Source: an uncultured Acidimicrobiales bacterium (lineage in GTDB: Bacteria; Actinomycetota; Acidimicrobiia; Acidimicrobiales; UBA10347). From it: DNA of 7,687 bases. Shown one piece after another: positions 6,554 to 7,687 of the stretch. The translations under genes and the position numbers were made by a program. The first letter of the stretch is position 1. The number at the start of each line of letters is the position of its first letter. A model generated the notes under the pieces. It was not told where the DNA came from. It ran no database searches and saw only the letters and a program-made list of their open reading frames with translations. The DNA lies in the NCBI GenBank assembly GCA_937942965.1, contig CALDGN010000298.1, positions 1 through 7,687 on the forward strand. The letters are read 5' to 3'.

Positions 6554-6611
6554 CGTCGCTGAAGGAACGCTGAAGACGGCGGGGTTCGTCTTCAGCGAAT
6601 CCTCAGCGACG
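6554..6611. promoter_or_regulatory. Palindromic pair of 11-bp-spaced direct repeats, probable OmpR/PhoB-type response regulator site
   Basis: On the + strand CGCTGAA occurs at 6557 and 6568, 11 bases apart. After an 8-nt centre (6579-6586) its near reverse complement TCAGCGA occurs at 6592 and 6603, again 11 bases apart. The 25-bp arms (6554-6578 and 6587-6611) match at 21 positions. Tandem heptamers one helical turn apart are the hallmark of OmpR-family response regulator sites, for example the PhoP box of mycobacteria. The site lies between divergent genes, 20 bp from the flavocytochrome start and 65 bp from the acidic-protein start, so it can serve both. The regulator is not in the window. 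Confidence 0.65.
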
Positions 6612-6632
6612 CGTCGTCAACGTGGGATCCGT

Positions 6633-6655
6633 CACCTCGTCACACCGATGAGGTG
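6633..6655 (+). promoter_or_regulatory. Stem-loop in the leader of the acidic-protein gene
   Basis: CACCTCGTC (6633-6641) pairs with GATGAGGTG (6647-6655), 9 bp including one G-T wobble around a 5-nt loop. It ends 8 nt before the AAGGA ribosome-binding site at 6664-6668. It could stabilise the mRNA or tune translation, or it could be a second protein-binding site. I see no clear -10 box between it and the palindrome. Confidence 0.4.
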
Positions 6656-6676
6656 CCTGATGAAAGGAACCCACTC

Positions 6677-7144
6677 ATGGACCGCAACACCACTCTCGGA
6701 GCCGCCGCAGGCGTGACGCTCGCTGTCGTCGGCGCCGTCTCGGCGCTCTTCCTCACACTCGATCAACCGGCCGACGCCGCATCGATCACGACGCCAGAGG
6801 TCGAGTACGTCGACCAGTACGGCAACTCGCTCGACGCATCGCCGATTACCGACGCCGCAGCGCCGGGCGTCGTGTTCGTGAACCCGGACGGGACGCTCGT
6901 TGACACGAACTCTTCTGCTGCCTCCGGCGCCTACGCCGAGGGTGAAGGCGAGGAGTACGAAGACGACGAGCACGAAGAAGCCGAGCACGGCGAGGAGATG
7001 GAGTACGCCGAAGCCGACGACTACGAGGACGGCGACGAAGACGAAGACGAAGACGAAGACGAATACGGCGAGGAAATGGAGCACGACGAGGACGAAGACG
7101 ACGACTACGAAGACGACGAAGAGGAGGACGAAGACGATGACTGA
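6677..7144 (+). CDS. Small exported protein with a highly acidic, lysine-free Asp/Glu tail, unknown function
   Basis: A 155-residue protein that I cannot place in a family. Residues about 8-28 are hydrophobic and end near ADAA (32-35), which fits a signal peptide or an uncleaved anchor. A neutral stretch follows to about 86. From 88 to 155, 50 of 68 residues are Asp or Glu, with five Tyr and three His. Arg3 is the only Arg or Lys in the whole protein. GEEMEY (105-110) and GEEMEH (131-136) mark an internal 26-residue repeat, and Asp-Glu alternates five times at 120-129. Such tails bind Ca2+ or other cations, or act as charge brushes; here this is inference. I chose the ATG at 6677 because AAGGA lies 8 nt before it; a GTG at 6653 lacks such a site. 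The gene is divergent from the flavocytochrome and overlaps the next gene by 8 bp. Confidence 0.8.
   Translation: MDRNTTLGAAAGVTLAVVGAVSALFLTLDQPADAASITTPEVEYVDQYGNSLDASPITDAAAPGVVFVNPDGTLVDTNSSAASGAYAEGEGEEYEDDEHEEAEHGEEMEYAEADDYEDGDEDEDEDEDEYGEEMEHDEDEDDDYEDDEEEDEDDD
7034..7063 (+). repeat. Five perfect tandem copies of the hexamer GACGAA
   Basis: The hexamer GACGAA is repeated exactly five times in frame, encoding Asp-Glu x5 in the acidic tail. Because the unit is two codons, slippage would lengthen or shorten the tail without a frameshift. Confidence 0.9.
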
Positions 7145-7628
7145 TGCGTCCGCTCCCGGTGGGGCACAACTCCCACCGGAGCTCGCCGAGCGAGTCGCTC
7201 GGCGTCGGGCCGCCATGGCCGACACTGGTCAAGCGCCCCCTTCGGCCCCAAGTCAGCAGCCAGCTACTCGCCAACGTCAGTCCGCCGCCAAGGCGGCCAC
7301 TGGTAAGGGAAGCCGGCTCGCCGTCGCTGGCGGCGCCATCGGGCTGAGCTTCGGCCTGGTCGGCGTCATGGCTGCTGCCGCATCGACTGACGCTGGTGCG
7401 CCAGCGGACGTGGTGCAGCGGATCGTCGTGCCCCAAGCACCTGTGGCTCAACCTGCCCAGGTGATTGTGATGCTCCCATCCAACGCCGCTGGCTCAGGTT
7501 CCGGCACACCGATCACCATGATCGAGGTTCCGGCAGTCGCTGGAGCCGTTTCGATTCCCGACATTCCGGCTGCGCCGGCGCCCGCCGTGATGGCGTCCGC
7601 TCCGGTCGCCGAGTCACACGGGAGCTGA
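7137..7628 (+). CDS. Single-pass membrane protein with Pro/Ala-rich exported tail, unknown function
   Basis: A 163-residue protein not recognised as a known family. Residues 1-60 are polar and Arg-rich (RVARRRA at 19-25, TRQRQ at 44-48) and probably cytoplasmic. About 61-82 is one hydrophobic helix. About 83-163 is rich in Ala, Pro and Val and probably lies outside the cell, by the positive-inside rule. The ATG at 7137 overlaps the acidic-protein stop by 8 bp and has GAGGAGG (7121-7127) nine bases upstream, so translation is probably coupled. The frame stays open upstream to about 6900, but that stretch is only the Lys/Thr-rich +1 shadow of the acidic tail. The pairing suggests a partner or anchor for the acidic protein, or for the flavocytochrome, at the membrane; no cofactor motif is visible. 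Confidence 0.8.
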   Translation: MTDASAPGGAQLPPELAERVARRRAAMADTGQAPPSAPSQQPATRQRQSAAKAATGKGSRLAVAGGAIGLSFGLVGVMAAAASTDAGAPADVVQRIVVPQAPVAQPAQVIVMLPSNAAGSGSGTPITMIEVPAVAGAVSIPDIPAAPAPAVMASAPVAESHGS

Positions 7629-7629
7629 G

Positions 7630-7687
7630 ATGGGAACCGTGCGCTGCACCACACGGCCCGAGCTTGGACGCTCTGCTGTCGAGGCCC
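7630..7687 (+). CDS. Start of a further gene in the same operon (partial), possibly ApbE-like
   Basis: An ATG at 7630, one base after the preceding stop, opens a frame that stays open to the window end (19 codons). GGGAG lies 5 nt upstream, so the start looks real and coupled. The product begins MGTVRCTTRPELGRSAVEA. An 'MGT' near the N-terminus is a feature of ApbE flavin transferases, which often accompany ferric-reductase-like membrane proteins. Three residues plus context are weak support, so the function should be treated as unknown. Confidence 0.5.
   Translation, partial: MGTVRCTTRPELGRSAVEA

Noticed and set aside
6554..6611. Terminator hairpin
   Set aside because: The genes on both sides are transcribed away from it, so nothing needs ending here, and the 11-bp heptamer spacing is better explained by regulator binding.
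6900..7136. Lys/Thr-rich N-terminal extension of the membrane protein
   Set aside because: It is the +1 shadow of the GACGAA-rich region. The ATG at 7137 has a ribosome-binding site and overlaps the stop of the preceding gene.
6632..7225. Minus-strand open frame encoding a very hydrophobic, Val/Phe-rich protein resembling a membrane protein
   Set aside because: Antisense Asp and Glu codons (GAC, GAA) read as Val and Phe codons (GTC, TTC), so the hydrophobic run is a mirror of the acidic tail.

Overview
The window is high-GC DNA with short intergenic gaps, a GTG start and several starts that lack a clear Shine-Dalgarno sequence. This suggests an actinobacterium. The mix of genes and codon use would fit a member of the Acidimicrobiia, but that placement is an inference made without a search. 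There are nine genes: two run off the ends and seven are complete. I see no tRNA, rRNA, insertion sequence, CRISPR array or integrase.

Left part (1-3372). The last 43 codons of a + strand gene, probably a fused indolepyruvate:ferredoxin oxidoreductase, end at 131. They meet, across a hairpin at 133-163, a three-gene minus-strand operon. In order of transcription this is a fumarylacetoacetate-hydrolase (FAH) family isomerase/decarboxylase, a semialdehyde dehydrogenase of the HpaE/XylG type, and a Cof-type HAD phosphatase. The first two are successive-type enzymes of aromatic meta-cleavage pathways such as homoprotocatechuate degradation. The ring-cleaving dioxygenase itself is not here.

Middle (3373-5133). 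A MarR regulator and an isopenicillin-N-synthase-like Fe(II) oxygenase form a + strand pair transcribed away from the catabolic operon. The 50-bp divergent spacer holds a perfect 7+7 bp inverted repeat (3402-3419), the likely MarR operator for both sides. The oxygenase may therefore belong to the same catabolic regulon, but its substrate is unknown. A 187-bp convergent gap (4947-5133) follows, holding a perfect 12-bp inverted repeat and weaker hairpins.

Right part (5134-7687). A minus-strand ferric-reductase-like flavocytochrome diverges from a + strand run of three tightly packed genes: a small exported protein with an extremely acidic, lysine-free tail; a single-pass membrane protein whose start overlaps its stop; and the beginning of a third gene. 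Between reductase and acidic protein lies a large palindrome made of paired 11-bp-spaced direct repeats (6554-6611). This is the layout expected for an OmpR/PhoB-type response regulator. The cluster looks like a two-component-controlled membrane redox or metal-handling module. The acidic and membrane-anchored proteins match no family I recognise and are the most novel part of the window.
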